The notes below the pieces were generated by a model. The model searched no databases. It was given only the letters and a program-made list of their open reading frames with translations, and was not told the origin of the DNA. Shown piece by piece: positions 18,928 to 28,412 of a stretch of DNA of 64,000 bases (position 1 is its first letter; every line of letters starts with the position of its first letter). A program made the position numbers and the translations under genes. Source of the DNA: Mycobacterium sp. SM1 (GTDB taxonomy: Bacteria; Actinomycetota; Actinomycetes; Mycobacteriales; Mycobacteriaceae); assembly GCF_018361265.1 (NCBI RefSeq), contig NZ_JAFLNH010000001.1, forward strand, positions 1,736,001 to 1,800,000, in the 5' to 3' direction.

Positions 18928-19066
18928 TTAGCGACGTCCGCTCGGCTGCGTTTCCGCGATCCGCCGGCCTAGCCCAGGGTTAGCCCAGGGCTAAGCCGGC
19001 GGAATCTTTAAAGCCCTTTTTAGGCCAGCCGACTGGCGTGCGGCTTTGCGTTGTGGGGCAAGCTCC

Positions 19067-20299
19067 TCAGGGCTTGGGCCACGGGCTGTAGTCGGCGATG
19101 AGCTTTTCCTGCGGGGGGCGTTGGCCGGCCGGCACGTGTTGCAGGTTGATGCGGATCCGATACCAAATGGAGCTTGGGCCCCGCATTGCGTCGACGAGGA
19201 CATCGGCGGGCTGCAGCCATCGGGCCGCGGCGGGGTAGCGCTCCCGCCAGGCGTCCAGCGCGGCCATCGCCTCGGCCCTGGTCTTGGTGCGGGCAATCTC
19301 GATGAGCGGCTTCGAGGGGATCCGCCTGCCCAAAGGATTTCTGCCTGTTCCTCGTGGTGGCTTTTCCGCCGGACCCAATTCTTCGGCCAGGGCCAGCAGA
19401 CCGTCGAGACCGCCAACGCTGCCGTCCATACCCGCCCAGGGGTCGCCGATGGTGGCGAGCCGCGGTGGCACGCTGGCCATGGTGAACGCATCCGGGCGGC
19501 AGCTTGCGACCTCGTCCCACTGCAGCGGTGTGGACACCCGGGCATCGGGGGTGGCCCGCACCGAATACGCCGAGGCGACGGTGCGGTCGTAGGCGTTTTG
19601 GTTGAAGTCGACGAACACGCCCTGCCGTTCCTCTTTCCACCAGCGGCTGGTGGCCAATTGAGGTGCGCGCCGCTCGACTTCACGCGCGATGGCCTGGGCG
19701 GCCAGCCGTACCTGAGGAAACAGCCAGCGGCGGTCGATGCGAGCGTATATATGGAAGCCCCGCGATCCCGAGGTTTTCGGCCACCCGGTAAGACCGTGAT
19801 CCTGTAGGACCTCGCGCGCCAAAAACGCGACATCGATGACCTGCTGCCACCCAACCCCGGGCATCGGATCCAAGTCGATCCGCAATTCGTCGGGATGATC
19901 GAGATCCCCGGCGAGCACCGGATGCGGATTGAGGTCGATGCAGCCAAGATTGATAACCCACGCCAGCCCGGCGGCGTCGTGGATGACCACTTCGTCGGCC
20001 GAGGTTCCCGAGGCGTAGCGCAGTTCGGCCACATCCACCCAGTCCGGCCGCTTCGCCGGCGCACGCTTTTGAAAGATCGCCTCTTGCCCGATGCCCTTGA
20101 CGAAGCGTTTGAGGATCATCGGGCGTCCGGCCACGCCGCGCAGCGCGCTCTCGGCGACGGTCAGGTAGTAGCGAATCACGTCGAGCTTGGTGTAGCTTGG
20201 CCGGCCGTCGCCGCCAGGGAAAATCACCTTGCCCGGGTGCGTGATCCTGACCTTTCGTCCGTCCACCTCCAGTGACAGCGGGCCGGTCACGGGCCTCAT
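19067..20299 (-). CDS. LigD-type polymerase/primase domain protein (410 aa)
   Basis: This is a standalone homologue of the polymerase domain of DNA ligase D, like Rv0269c. The primase-polymerase acidic motif is seen in ELRIDLDPMPG, and the nucleotide-binding loop in WPKTSGSRGFHIYARI. A third motif, RTVASAYSVRATPDARVSTPL, is typical of the family. The ATG at 20299 is preferred over a TTG further upstream. A C-terminal tail of about 80 residues after the conserved domain is more variable (ALDAWRERYPAAARW). It is divergent from fadD2 with 57 bases between starts. Expected role: gap filling or primer synthesis in end-joining type repair. Confidence 0.88.
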   Translation of the reverse strand: MRPVTGPLSLEVDGRKVRITHPGKVIFPGGDGRPSYTKLDVIRYYLTVAESALRGVAGRPMILKRFVKGIGQEAIFQKRAPAKRPDWVDVAELRYASGTSADEVVIHDAAGLAWVINLGCIDLNPHPVLAGDLDHPDELRIDLDPMPGVGWQQVIDVAFLAREVLQDHGLTGWPKTSGSRGFHIYARIDRRWLFPQVRLAAQAIAREVERRAPQLATSRWWKEERQGVFVDFNQNAYDRTVASAYSVRATPDARVSTPLQWDEVASCRPDAFTMASVPPRLATIGDPWAGMDGSVGGLDGLLALAEELGPAEKPPRGTGRNPLGRRIPSKPLIEIARTKTRAEAMAALDAWRERYPAAARWLQPADVLVDAMRGPSSIWYRIRINLQHVPAGQRPPQEKLIADYSPWPKP

Positions 20300-20356
20300 G
20301 GTAATTGCGGGCAATATTGCCGCCGCGGCGCGACCTGAGTCACATATTGTGAGGCC

Positions 20357-22048
20357 ATGCCCAATCTCACCGACTTGCCCTCACAGGCGCTCGCCAGCGT
20401 CACGGCCAAGCTTCGCGGATACGCCGAGCGCGGCGCGGCCGAACTGCATTACCTGCGCAAAATCATCGAGGCGGGGGTGTTCGCACCGCAACCGCCGCAG
20501 AACTACGCGGCGATGGTCATGGACATTCGGCGCTGGGGTGAAATCGGCATGATGCCGGCGGTCAACGCCCGGCGCGCCCCGAGCCGGGTGGCGGTCATCG
20601 ACGAGGAGGGTTCCTTCACCTACAAGGAGCTCGACGAAGCCGCCAACGCGGTGGCTCACGGCCTGCTCGCCAAGGGTGTGCGCGGCGGTGACGGCGTAGC
20701 GATCCTGGCCCGCAACCACCGCTGGTTTCTCATCGCGAACTACGGCTGCGCCCGCGTCGGCGCCCGCATCATCCTGCTCAACAGCGAGTTCTCCGGCCCG
20801 CAGATCAAAGAGGTCGCCGAACGGGAAGGCGCCAAACTGATCATCTATGACGACGAGTACACCAAGGCCGTCGGCCTGGCCGACCCGCCGTTGGGCAAGC
20901 TGCGCGCCCTGGGCGTCAACCCGGACAGCGACGAACCGTCGGGCAGCGTCGACGAGACCCTGGCCGAGCTCATCGCCCGCAACAGCACAAAACCGGCCCC
21001 CAAGGCGACCAGGCACGCCTCGATCATCATCTTGACCAGCGGCACCACCGGCACCCCCAAAGGCGCGAACCGCAGCACCCCACCGACACTGGCGCCCATC
21101 GGCGGCATCTTGGCGCACGTCCCGTTCAAGGCCGGCGAGGTGACGTTACTGCCGGCGCCGATGTTTCACGCGCTGGGCTATCTGCACGCCACCATCGCGA
21201 TGTTTTTAGGGTCGACGCTGGTGCTTCGGCGGCGGTTCAAACCGGCCGCGGTGCTGGAAGACATCGACAAGCACAAGGCGTCCGCTGTGGTCGTCGTGCC
21301 GGTGATGCTCTCGCGGATGCTCGACGCGCTGGAAAAGATGGAGACTAAGCCGGATTTGTCGAGCCTGCGGATCGTGTTCGTGTCCGGATCGCAGTTAGGC
21401 GCCGAGCTGGCCACCCGCGCGCTGCAGGACCTCGGCCCGGTCGTCTATAACATGTACGGCTCGACCGAGGTCTCGTTCGCCACCATTGCCGGACCAAAAG
21501 ACCTGCAGCGCAACCCCTCAACCGCCGGGCCGGTCGTCGCGGGCGTGAAGGTCAAGATCTTCGACGACAACGGCAACGAGGTACCCCAAGGGCAGGTCGG
21601 GCGGATCTTCGTCGGCACCACTTTTCCGTTCGCCGGCTACACCGGCGGTGGCGGCAAGCAGATCATCGACGGGCTGCTGTCCTCGGGTGATGTCGGCTAC
21701 TTTGACGAACACGGTCTGCTTTACGTCAGCGGTCGCGACGACGAGATGATCGTCTCCGGCGGCGAAAACGTTTTCCCCGCCGAAGTTGAGGATCTGATCA
21801 GCGGGCACCCGGATGTGGTGGAGGCCACCGCCATCGGTGTCGAGGACAAGGAATGGGGCGCGCGGCTGCGCGCATTCGTGGTCAAGAAGCCGGGTTCGGC
21901 TCTCACCGAGGACGACGTCAAAACCTACGTGCGGGATCACCTGGCCCGCTACAAAGTTCCCCGCGACGTGATATTTCTCGATGAACTGCCGCGCAACCCC
22001 ACCGGCAAGATTCTCAAACGCGAGCTGCGCACCCTCGATGTGCGCTAA
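20357..22048 (+). CDS. fadD2: Acyl-CoA synthetase FadD2 (563 aa)
   Basis: All ANL superfamily motifs are present: the P-loop ILTSGTTGTPKGANRS near residue 225, YGSTEVSF near 360, the hinge-side GDVGYFDEHGLLYVSGRDDE near 440, VSGGENVFPAEVEDLI, and the catalytic C-terminal Lys in PRNPTGKILKREL. Length and neighbours match Rv0270. The enzyme activates fatty acids as acyl-AMP and then acyl-CoA. The adjacent convergent acyl-CoA dehydrogenase would act on such products. The two genes end toward each other across a repeat region. Confidence 0.92.
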   Translation: MPNLTDLPSQALASVTAKLRGYAERGAAELHYLRKIIEAGVFAPQPPQNYAAMVMDIRRWGEIGMMPAVNARRAPSRVAVIDEEGSFTYKELDEAANAVAHGLLAKGVRGGDGVAILARNHRWFLIANYGCARVGARIILLNSEFSGPQIKEVAEREGAKLIIYDDEYTKAVGLADPPLGKLRALGVNPDSDEPSGSVDETLAELIARNSTKPAPKATRHASIIILTSGTTGTPKGANRSTPPTLAPIGGILAHVPFKAGEVTLLPAPMFHALGYLHATIAMFLGSTLVLRRRFKPAAVLEDIDKHKASAVVVVPVMLSRMLDALEKMETKPDLSSLRIVFVSGSQLGAELATRALQDLGPVVYNMYGSTEVSFATIAGPKDLQRNPSTAGPVVAGVKVKIFDDNGNEVPQGQVGRIFVGTTFPFAGYTGGGGKQIIDGLLSSGDVGYFDEHGLLYVSGRDDEMIVSGGENVFPAEVEDLISGHPDVVEATAIGVEDKEWGARLRAFVVKKPGSALTEDDVKTYVRDHLARYKVPRDVIFLDELPRNPTGKILKRELRTLDVR

Positions 22049-22090
22049 CAGCGTTCGCGCCGCAACCTGAAGGGCTGGACCGGGGTCGGC

Positions 22091-22221
22091 GCGCTTCGTC
22101 GCCGGCGGGGTCGGCTTGCCCGGCTCCTGTGCCCGCCGCTTCGCGGCGCGCTTCGTCGCCGGGCTGGGTCGGCTTGCCCGGCTCCTGTGCCCGCCGCTTC
22201 GCGGCGCGCTTCGTCGCCGGG
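22091..22221. repeat. 57/58-bp tandem repeat between convergent fadD2 and fadE6
   Basis: A unit beginning GCGCTTCGTCGCCGG occurs at 22091, 22148 and 22206, giving two complete copies and a partial third that runs into the fadE6 stop. Each unit also contains the partly self-complementary stretch CCGCTTCGCGGCGCG and can fold, so it may double as a bidirectional terminator. Spacing of 57 and 58 bases resembles MIRU/VNTR-type mycobacterial intergenic repeats. Confidence 0.8.
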
Positions 22222-24429
22222 CTACGGGTCGCGGGGCAGGCCGAGGAGGCGCTCGGCGATGATGTTGAGCTGTATCTCCGAGGTGCCGCCGTAAATGGTG
22301 GTGGCCCGGCTGGCCAGCAGGTATTCGCCCCACTTACCGGGCAGCTCCGCAGGGTCGCCGATCGCGCCGTCGGTGCCAAATGTGGAGAAAGCGAACTCGG
22401 CGTAACCCTGAGCGGTGCGCATCGAAAGCAGCTTGGAGATCGCCGCCGAGGGCATGGCGTCTCCGCCGGACAGCGTCAGCAGCGTGGAGCGCAGGTTGAG
22501 CAGCCTGACGGCGTGGCCCTCGGCGATCAACCATCCGGCCCGGTGTTGCGCGACCGGGTCGAACTGGCCGCCGCGGATGAACTCCACGAACTCCTCGAGG
22601 TTGGCCAAGAATGGAGCTTCGCTGCTGCCTATCGAAACCCGTTCGGCGGTCAGCGTGTTACGACTGACCTCCCAGCCCCGGTTAACCTCGCCGAGCACGC
22701 AGTCGTCGGGCACGAAAACGTCGTCGAGGAAAACGGTGTTGAACATCTCGCGCCCGGTGAGCTCACGCAGCGGTTTCACCTGCACGCCTTCGCTTTTCAT
22801 GTCAACCAAAAAGTAGGTGATGCCGTTGTGCTTCGGGGCTGATGGATCGGTGCGCGCCAATAGGGCACCCCAGTGGGAGAACTGCGCAGCCGTCGTCCAA
22901 ATCTTCTGCCCGGTGATGCGCCAACCGCCGTCGACCCGAATGGCCTTGGTGGTCAGCCCAGCCAGGTCGGATCCGGCTGCAGGCTCGGAAAACAGCTGGC
23001 ACCAAAGTATTTCGCCGCGGAAGGTGGGCGGCAGGAACCGTTGTTTTTGCTCCTCGGTGCCGAATGCCACGATAGACGGAACGATCCACGACGCGATACC
23101 GATCTGCGGACGTCTGACCCGCCCGGTGGTGAATTCCTGGGCGATGATGACCTGCTCGACGGGGCTGGCCGCGCGGCCCCACGGTCGAGGCAGGTATGGC
23201 AGCACCCACCCGCCCTCGGCGATGGCAACCGTGCGCCGCTCACGCGGCATCGCTTTGAGCGCGGCGACCTCGGCGCGGATCTCGGCCCGCAGTTTCTCGG
23301 TTTCGGGGTCCAAGCCGATGTCGACCTTACGAATGCCCGTGGTGGTGGCGGTGTGCACCACCCGCTGTGCGTGCTCGGCCCCGCGGCCGAACGACGCGGC
23401 CAGCAGCAGCGCACGCCGGTAGTAGACGCCTGCGTCGTGTTCCCAGGTGAACCCGATGCCGCCATGCACCTGGATGCAATCCTGGGTGCAGCGCTGCGCC
23501 GCCGCCGGGGCGAGCGTCGCGGCCACCGAGGCGGCGAACTCGACCCCCGTGGTGGCGTCCCAGTTATTTTCGCGGGCTTCATCGATCGCGCGAGCGGCAT
23601 CCCAGACCGCCGCGGTGGCCCGCTCGGTGTCGGCGATCATCTCCGCGCATTTATGCTTGACGGCCTGGAACTGGCCGATTGGCCGGCCGAATTGCTCGCG
23701 GATCTTGGCGTAGGCCGCCGCGGTGTCGGTCGCCCACCGCGCCACCCCCACGGCCTCCGCGGCCAGCAGCGTCGACATCAGTGCCCGCGCGACGGGACCG
23801 CCCAGATTGCTCAAGACCGCGTCATCGCCGACCCGGACCGCGTTGGCTCGCACATGCGCAATCGGCCGCAGCGGATCGATGCTCTTCACCGGTTCGATAT
23901 CCAGCTGCTCGGAGGGCAACATCACCCACTTTTCACCCCTGTCGATCGCGACCGGCAGCACCAGCAGCGACGCCTGTGCGGCCGCGGGGACGGCTCGGGC
24001 TTCGCCGCGGATCACCAGCGCCTCGCCGTGGCAGGTGGCGGTGAGCCCCGAATCCCGAGCGTAGGCGGCGATCACCGCGCCGGACGCCAGATCGCCGAGC
24101 ACCTTGGTGTCCGGGTCGTGCGCCGAGATCAGCGCACTGGCGATCGCCGACGGCACGAACGGGCCGGGCACCGCGCCGTAGCCGAACTCGACCAGCACCA
24201 CGGCCAACTCGAGGATGCCGAAGCCCTGGCCACCGACGGACTCGGCCAAATGCACACCCTGCAGGCCTTGATCGGCGGCGGCCCGCCAGTACGGTGGGGG
24301 ATTGTCGAACGGGGTCTCGGGTGTCGCTTCCAAAGCCGCGTGCAGGACCTCCGACGGTGTGACCCGCGCCACCAGGGATCGCACCGAATCGGCTAACTGC
24401 TGGTGCTCAGAGGTAATCCCAATAGGCAT
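22222..24429 (-). CDS. fadE6: Double-domain acyl-CoA dehydrogenase FadE6 (735 aa)
   Basis: Two acyl-CoA dehydrogenase modules are fused. The N-terminal one (about 1-350) begins MPIGITSEHQQLADSVRS and includes GGIGFTWEHDAGVYYRRA. The C-terminal one (about 360-735) has the FAD-site motif CQLFSEPAAGSDLAGL, ITGQKIWTTAAQF and the closing IYGGTSEIQLNIIAERLLG. Length matches Rv0271c (731 residues), and gene order with fadD2 is conserved. It oxidises an acyl-CoA at C2-C3 with FAD. The natural substrate is not known. No frameshift is visible. Confidence 0.92.
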   Translation of the reverse strand: MPIGITSEHQQLADSVRSLVARVTPSEVLHAALEATPETPFDNPPPYWRAAADQGLQGVHLAESVGGQGFGILELAVVLVEFGYGAVPGPFVPSAIASALISAHDPDTKVLGDLASGAVIAAYARDSGLTATCHGEALVIRGEARAVPAAAQASLLVLPVAIDRGEKWVMLPSEQLDIEPVKSIDPLRPIAHVRANAVRVGDDAVLSNLGGPVARALMSTLLAAEAVGVARWATDTAAAYAKIREQFGRPIGQFQAVKHKCAEMIADTERATAAVWDAARAIDEARENNWDATTGVEFAASVAATLAPAAAQRCTQDCIQVHGGIGFTWEHDAGVYYRRALLLAASFGRGAEHAQRVVHTATTTGIRKVDIGLDPETEKLRAEIRAEVAALKAMPRERRTVAIAEGGWVLPYLPRPWGRAASPVEQVIIAQEFTTGRVRRPQIGIASWIVPSIVAFGTEEQKQRFLPPTFRGEILWCQLFSEPAAGSDLAGLTTKAIRVDGGWRITGQKIWTTAAQFSHWGALLARTDPSAPKHNGITYFLVDMKSEGVQVKPLRELTGREMFNTVFLDDVFVPDDCVLGEVNRGWEVSRNTLTAERVSIGSSEAPFLANLEEFVEFIRGGQFDPVAQHRAGWLIAEGHAVRLLNLRSTLLTLSGGDAMPSAAISKLLSMRTAQGYAEFAFSTFGTDGAIGDPAELPGKWGEYLLASRATTIYGGTSEIQLNIIAERLLGLPRDP

Positions 24430-24603
24430 TGTTCGCCTTTCGTTGCCGTTGCCGGGTTTGTACCAGGCCCTCGCTGCCCGGCCCTCGTGTTCCGGCCACC
24501 TGCCTCAATCTAATAACCGGTCGGTTGGTTGACGATAGTGGCTAAAGGTCGCGGACAATATCGGGAAACATACGTTCTCAGAATCAAGGGAATCAGTAGA
24601 GCA

Positions 24604-25506
24604 ATGACGATCAGCGAGCCGATCCCGCACGTCGAACGCGCGATTGCCGATCCGCCCGACCCCCGGCGCGCACGCCGGCCCAGGTCGCGGCGGTCTGGCA
24701 TCGACGACGGCTTGACAGGTCTCGCGCTGCTGGCCGGACCGGCCAACGTGATCATGCAGCTCGCGCGGCCCGCAGTCGGCTACGGCGTGCTGGAAAGCCG
24801 CGTCGAAAGCGGCCGGGTGGACCTGCACCCGCTCAAGCGGGCGCGCACCACCTTCACCTACCTCGCGGTGGCCATCGCCGGAAGTGACGCGCAGAAGGCG
24901 GCCTTCCGCCGGGCCGTGAACCGCGTGCACGCCCAGGTGCACTCCACGCCGGAGAGCCCCGTGGAGTACAACGCCTTCGATCCCGAGCTGCAGCTGTGGG
25001 TGGCGGCGTGCCTGTACAAGGGCGCGGTCGACGTGCACCGGATGCTCATCGGTGAGCTGGACGGCCGGGACGCCGATCGGCACTACCGCGAGGGCATGGC
25101 GCTGGGCACCACCCTGCAGGTGCCACCGGAGTTGTGGCCGGCGGATCGGGCCGCCTTCGACCGGTACTGGCGGGAGTCGCTGGAAAAGGTGCATCTCGAC
25201 GATGCGGTGCGTGACTATCTCTATCCGATCGCCGCGGCCCGGCTGCGCGGGGTGACACTGCCCGGTCCGCTGCAACGCTGGTCGGAGAGCGTCGCGCTGC
25301 TGATCACCACCGGCTTTTTGCCGCAGCGATTTCGGGACGAGATGCGGCTGCCCTGGGACGCCGCCAAGCAGCGGCGCTTCGACCGGCTGATGACAGTGCT
25401 GCGCACGGTTAATGTGTTGATGCCCCGGCTTGTTCGCCGGTTTCCGTTCAACGCGCTGCTGTGGGACCTGGAACGGCGAATCAGGACCGGCCGACCGTTG
25501 GTGTGA
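24604..25506 (+). CDS. DUF2236 (latex-clearing-like) protein (300 aa)
   Basis: The ATG at 24604 opens MTISEPIPHVERAIADPPDP. The family core is visible: LLAGPANVIMQLARPAVGYGV, ESGRVDLHPLKRARTTFTYL, then HAQVHSTPESPVEYNAFDPELQLWV with the His and Asp-Pro pattern conserved in DUF2236, and PLVCGN-like positions replaced later by YRESLEKVHLDDAV. Members related to latex-clearing protein bind a b-type heme. The axial His cannot be assigned safely here. Matches Rv0276 in type and position. The Rv0272c-Rv0275c type genes found in M. tuberculosis between fadE6 and this gene are absent. Confidence 0.85.
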   Translation: MTISEPIPHVERAIADPPDPRRARRPRSRRSGIDDGLTGLALLAGPANVIMQLARPAVGYGVLESRVESGRVDLHPLKRARTTFTYLAVAIAGSDAQKAAFRRAVNRVHAQVHSTPESPVEYNAFDPELQLWVAACLYKGAVDVHRMLIGELDGRDADRHYREGMALGTTLQVPPELWPADRAAFDRYWRESLEKVHLDDAVRDYLYPIAAARLRGVTLPGPLQRWSESVALLITTGFLPQRFRDEMRLPWDAAKQRRFDRLMTVLRTVNVLMPRLVRRFPFNALLWDLERRIRTGRPLV

Positions 25507-25764
25507 TCGGGATAGCGATCGCGCGACACGGGCTCGGGTAGCGGCTCACCTGGTCCGTCGTCGCAGAGTGCACCCAACAGTGTGCGATACCAGCGGTCGC
25601 TTCGGTTTTCTGCCTGGGTACGCAATGAGTGCCGAAAGACCACTACTCGTGAGTTATTAACCGGCTCTTCGCAGCATCGACTTCGGCCTTGATACATGAG
25701 AACTTCTGTTCCTGTTCACCGTGACGCGGTCGCAGATTTCGGGTCGTGTCGCGACTAATTATTC

Positions 25765-27205
25765 ATGCCAACAAAACATTTGGCGGTGTTGCAGCGGGAC
25801 ACCGGACTCGAAGCAATCGACCGCGCCGGCATCTCCCGGTTTCAGTGGAAGATCATGTTCATATCGGGTATGGGCTTTTTTACCGACGCCTACGACCTGT
25901 TCGTCATTGGAATCGTGGTGTATCTGGTCAAACCGGAGTGGCACCTCTCCATTTCTCATGTGGCGTAGCTCAATTCCGCAACATTGCTGGCATCGGCGCT
26001 GGGAGCGATCATCTTTGGTCGCGTTGCCGACATCCTGGGACGAAAACGAATCTACGGGTACGAGGTGCTGATCCTGGCCGCCGGAGCCATCGCTTCGGCG
26101 CTTGCGCCGACCTTCACCTGGCTCCTGGCGTTCCGCGCCATCCTAGGTATCGGCATCGGCGGCGACTACCCGGTGTCGGCCACCATCATGAGCGAGTACT
26201 CGGGCAAGCAGAACCGTGGGCGGATGATCGGGCTGGTGTTCGCGATGCAGGGTGCCGGTCTCATCGTCGGCCCGCTGATCGCCGCGGCACTGCTTGCCGC
26301 CCACATCCCGGCCGGCATCACCTGGCGCGTCCTGCTCGCGTTGGGTGCGATCCCGGGGCTGGCGGTGTTCTACCTGCGCCGCAAGATTCACGAGACACCA
26401 CGCTTCGCGCTCGCCAGCGGGGCCACCCAAGAGGCGAAGGCGGCAATCGCCGCGGCGACCGGTGAGGCGGTGGCAACGCCGGCGGTCGGGGACGCAGTGA
26501 TCCGCCTGCCTCATGGCGCATTGGACGGATTCGCGATCCTGTTTCGTAATCCGCGACTGTTGAAGTGGCTGATTGGGACTTCGGCTGCGTGGGCGCTGAT
26601 GGACTTCTGTTACTACGGCAACAGCATCTCCACGCCGGAGATCCTGTCTCTGATCAACAGGCACGGCACCGAGCTGGATAACGTGCTGATCCAGCTGGCG
26701 ATCTTCGCGGTGTGCGCGCTGCCCGGATACATTCTGGCGATCCTGCTCATGGACCGAACTGGCCGCAGAAGCATCCAGACGCTGGGATTTGGCGTCATGG
26801 GACTGATGTTCCTGCTGATCGGCCTCGTCCCGGCAGTGACGGTGACCGTGGTGCCTTTCGTCCTCTTGTTCGGTGTCAGCTACTTCTTCACTCAGTTCGG
26901 ACCTAACACCACGACCTTTGTCTACCCGGCCGAGATCTTTCCCGTCGAGGTTCGCACCACCGGACACGGGATCTCGGCTGCGGCGGGCAAGCTCGGTGCG
27001 TTCATCGGTGCGTTCTTGTTCCCGGTCTTCATCGCAGCGCCGATGGGTATCAGGGGCGCTCGTGATCGCGGGCATCGTGGCCATCATCGGCATGGCGGCC
27101 ACCGTGGCGCTGCTGCCCGAACCCAAGGGCAGGAGCCTGGAGGAGTTGGAAGACGAAGCGCACGCGCTCGCACCCCGCGAGGTCATATGGGAGGCAGTGG
27201 CATGA
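25765..27205 (+). pseudogene. Broken MFS transporter, phosphate-symporter-like
   Basis: The translation is a typical MFS/PHS-type sugar or phosphate symporter: MGFFTDAYDLFVIGIVVYLV in the first helix, the loop motif GRVADILGRKRIYGYEV, RAILGIGIGGDYPVSATIMS in helix 4, and FVYPAEIFPVEVRTTGHGIS near the end. Two lesions interrupt it. A TAG at 25966-25968 falls between helix 1 and helix 2. One extra base near 27048 shifts the last helix into another frame, which then reads ALVIAGIVAIIGMAATVALL and stops at 27203-27205. Either lesion could be a sequencing error, but two in one gene favour a real pseudogene. The stop overlaps the ATG of the universal stress gene. Confidence 0.8.
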
Positions 27206-27783
27206 GTTACCGCATCGTCGTCGGCATCGACGCTTCAACCCACAGCGCCGCGGCGCTCCGCTGGGCCGTGCGGCACGCCGCCGGTCGTCAGGACGCCGTG
27301 GTTATCACGGTACTTGCTTGGCAGATGCCGCTGGTGTCCAACCCGGCAGCATTCGATCGCGAAGCGCTGCAACGTACCTACGAAAAGTTGTTGGCCGAAA
27401 CGGTCAGTGAAGCGCTGCCGTCACCGGGCTTGCCGGTAGGCCGCTGCGCGGTATTGGGCGACCCGATCGACGTTTTAGTGGAAGCGTCACGCGACGCGCA
27501 GCTGTTGGTGGTGGGCAGCCGCGGACGCTCACCCTTCGCAGGTGTCATACTCGGCTCCGTCAGCCAGGCATGCGCGGCCCGAGCCGCATGCCCGGTGGTG
27601 GTGGTCAAAGAACCCAACGCGGACGGCCGGGAGACAGCTGGCGCACTGCCCCACGCGCGGGCGACTACGCGCATCGCACCTGCTCACTCGAGCCTGGCTA
27701 CTCCGGAATCGAACGATCTGGAAGCGCTATCGCCGTTGACACCTCCGGTCGGCTCGCAAAGGGACGGCACCCAGCCGCGCTGA
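27202..27783 (+). CDS. Universal stress protein, UspA family (193 aa)
   Basis: The ATG at 27202 overlaps the transporter stop as ATGA, so translation was coupled to the transporter. One Usp domain (1-140) starts SYRIVVGIDASTHSAAALRW and ends with the ATP-binding signature VVGSRGRSPFAGVILGSVSQ (G-x2-G-x9-G-S) and CPVVVVKEP. A tail of about 50 residues is low-complexity and probably disordered. The upstream transporter frame before its frameshift runs by chance into this frame, so an automatic 599-residue fusion call would be wrong. Likely an ATP-binding stress regulator. Confidence 0.82.
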   Translation: MSYRIVVGIDASTHSAAALRWAVRHAAGRQDAVVITVLAWQMPLVSNPAAFDREALQRTYEKLLAETVSEALPSPGLPVGRCAVLGDPIDVLVEASRDAQLLVVGSRGRSPFAGVILGSVSQACAARAACPVVVVKEPNADGRETAGALPHARATTRIAPAHSSLATPESNDLEALSPLTPPVGSQRDGTQPR

Positions 27784-28308
27784 ATTCCGGACCGTCGGCG
27801 CCCTGCGATCCTCTTAGCTCCTGCCAAAGCCGGTGGCGGGTGGTGGCGATACGGCGTGCAGGGATTGGAACGTGGGCATGCCGCGCACGTGGGGCCGGCT
27901 TCCACTGATCACGCCCGGCTTTCAGCGGGATGGCGCCCGCCCAACGCGCAGTCGGCCCGGCGGTCAGGTGCCGTGTCCGGTCGCCCCAGGCGTCCTTGTC
28001 GTGACTGAGACCCGTGAGCAGCCGCGCCGCCAGATCAGCTTCATCTACCCGGTGCGCACAGCCTTGAGCGCGATGTCGCGCTGCTGTCAAGGGACGTGGG
28101 GAACTGCCCAGAGGGCGTCATGAGAACTGCCCGCTGGTGGCCTGCGCCGACTCCGCACCCGCACCACCGTCCGCCTGCCTTAGCGGGCCAGCTTCCATGC
28201 CGAGCGGCCTGACGATCCCACTCGGACTCCCGACCCAGGGTGGGCACCCGCGCATTCTGCCCGGACACCTCGATCAAAGGCCTCGCTTCTCGCACCTAGT
28301 TCGACATG
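27784..28308. other. Intergenic region upstream of the iron-box promoter
   Basis: About 525 bases with no supported gene. Frames on both strands are Arg/Pro-rich shadows. Its right end joins the IdeR-type box at 28309. Confidence 0.4.
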
Positions 28309-28327
28309 TTAGGTTAAGCAATACTAA
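28309..28327 (+). promoter_or_regulatory. IdeR-type iron box upstream of the sulfotransferase-like gene
   Basis: TTAGGTTAAGCAATACTAA matches the mycobacterial iron-box consensus TTAGGTTAGGCTAACCTAA at 15 of 19 positions. It lies 85 bases before the ATG at 28413. IdeR with iron would repress here, so the gene should rise under iron starvation. Confidence 0.72.
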
Positions 28328-28412
28328 TTTTATCGAGCCTACCCTTAGTACGGGTGAGAGCCTTAGTGACGGTGCGAGGATCAATTGCGTGCAAGTGGCC
28401 TAGGTGGGTCTA

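Noticed and set aside
22873..24396. 507-codon plus-strand frame opposite fadE6
   Set aside because: The FadE6 frame has all family motifs; the opposite frame has none and no ribosome site.
25984..27783. A single 599-residue MFS-universal stress fusion protein
   Set aside because: The frame is continuous only because a 1-base insertion near 27048 leads the transporter frame into the Usp frame. The genuine last transporter helix is in another frame and its stop overlaps a good Usp start.
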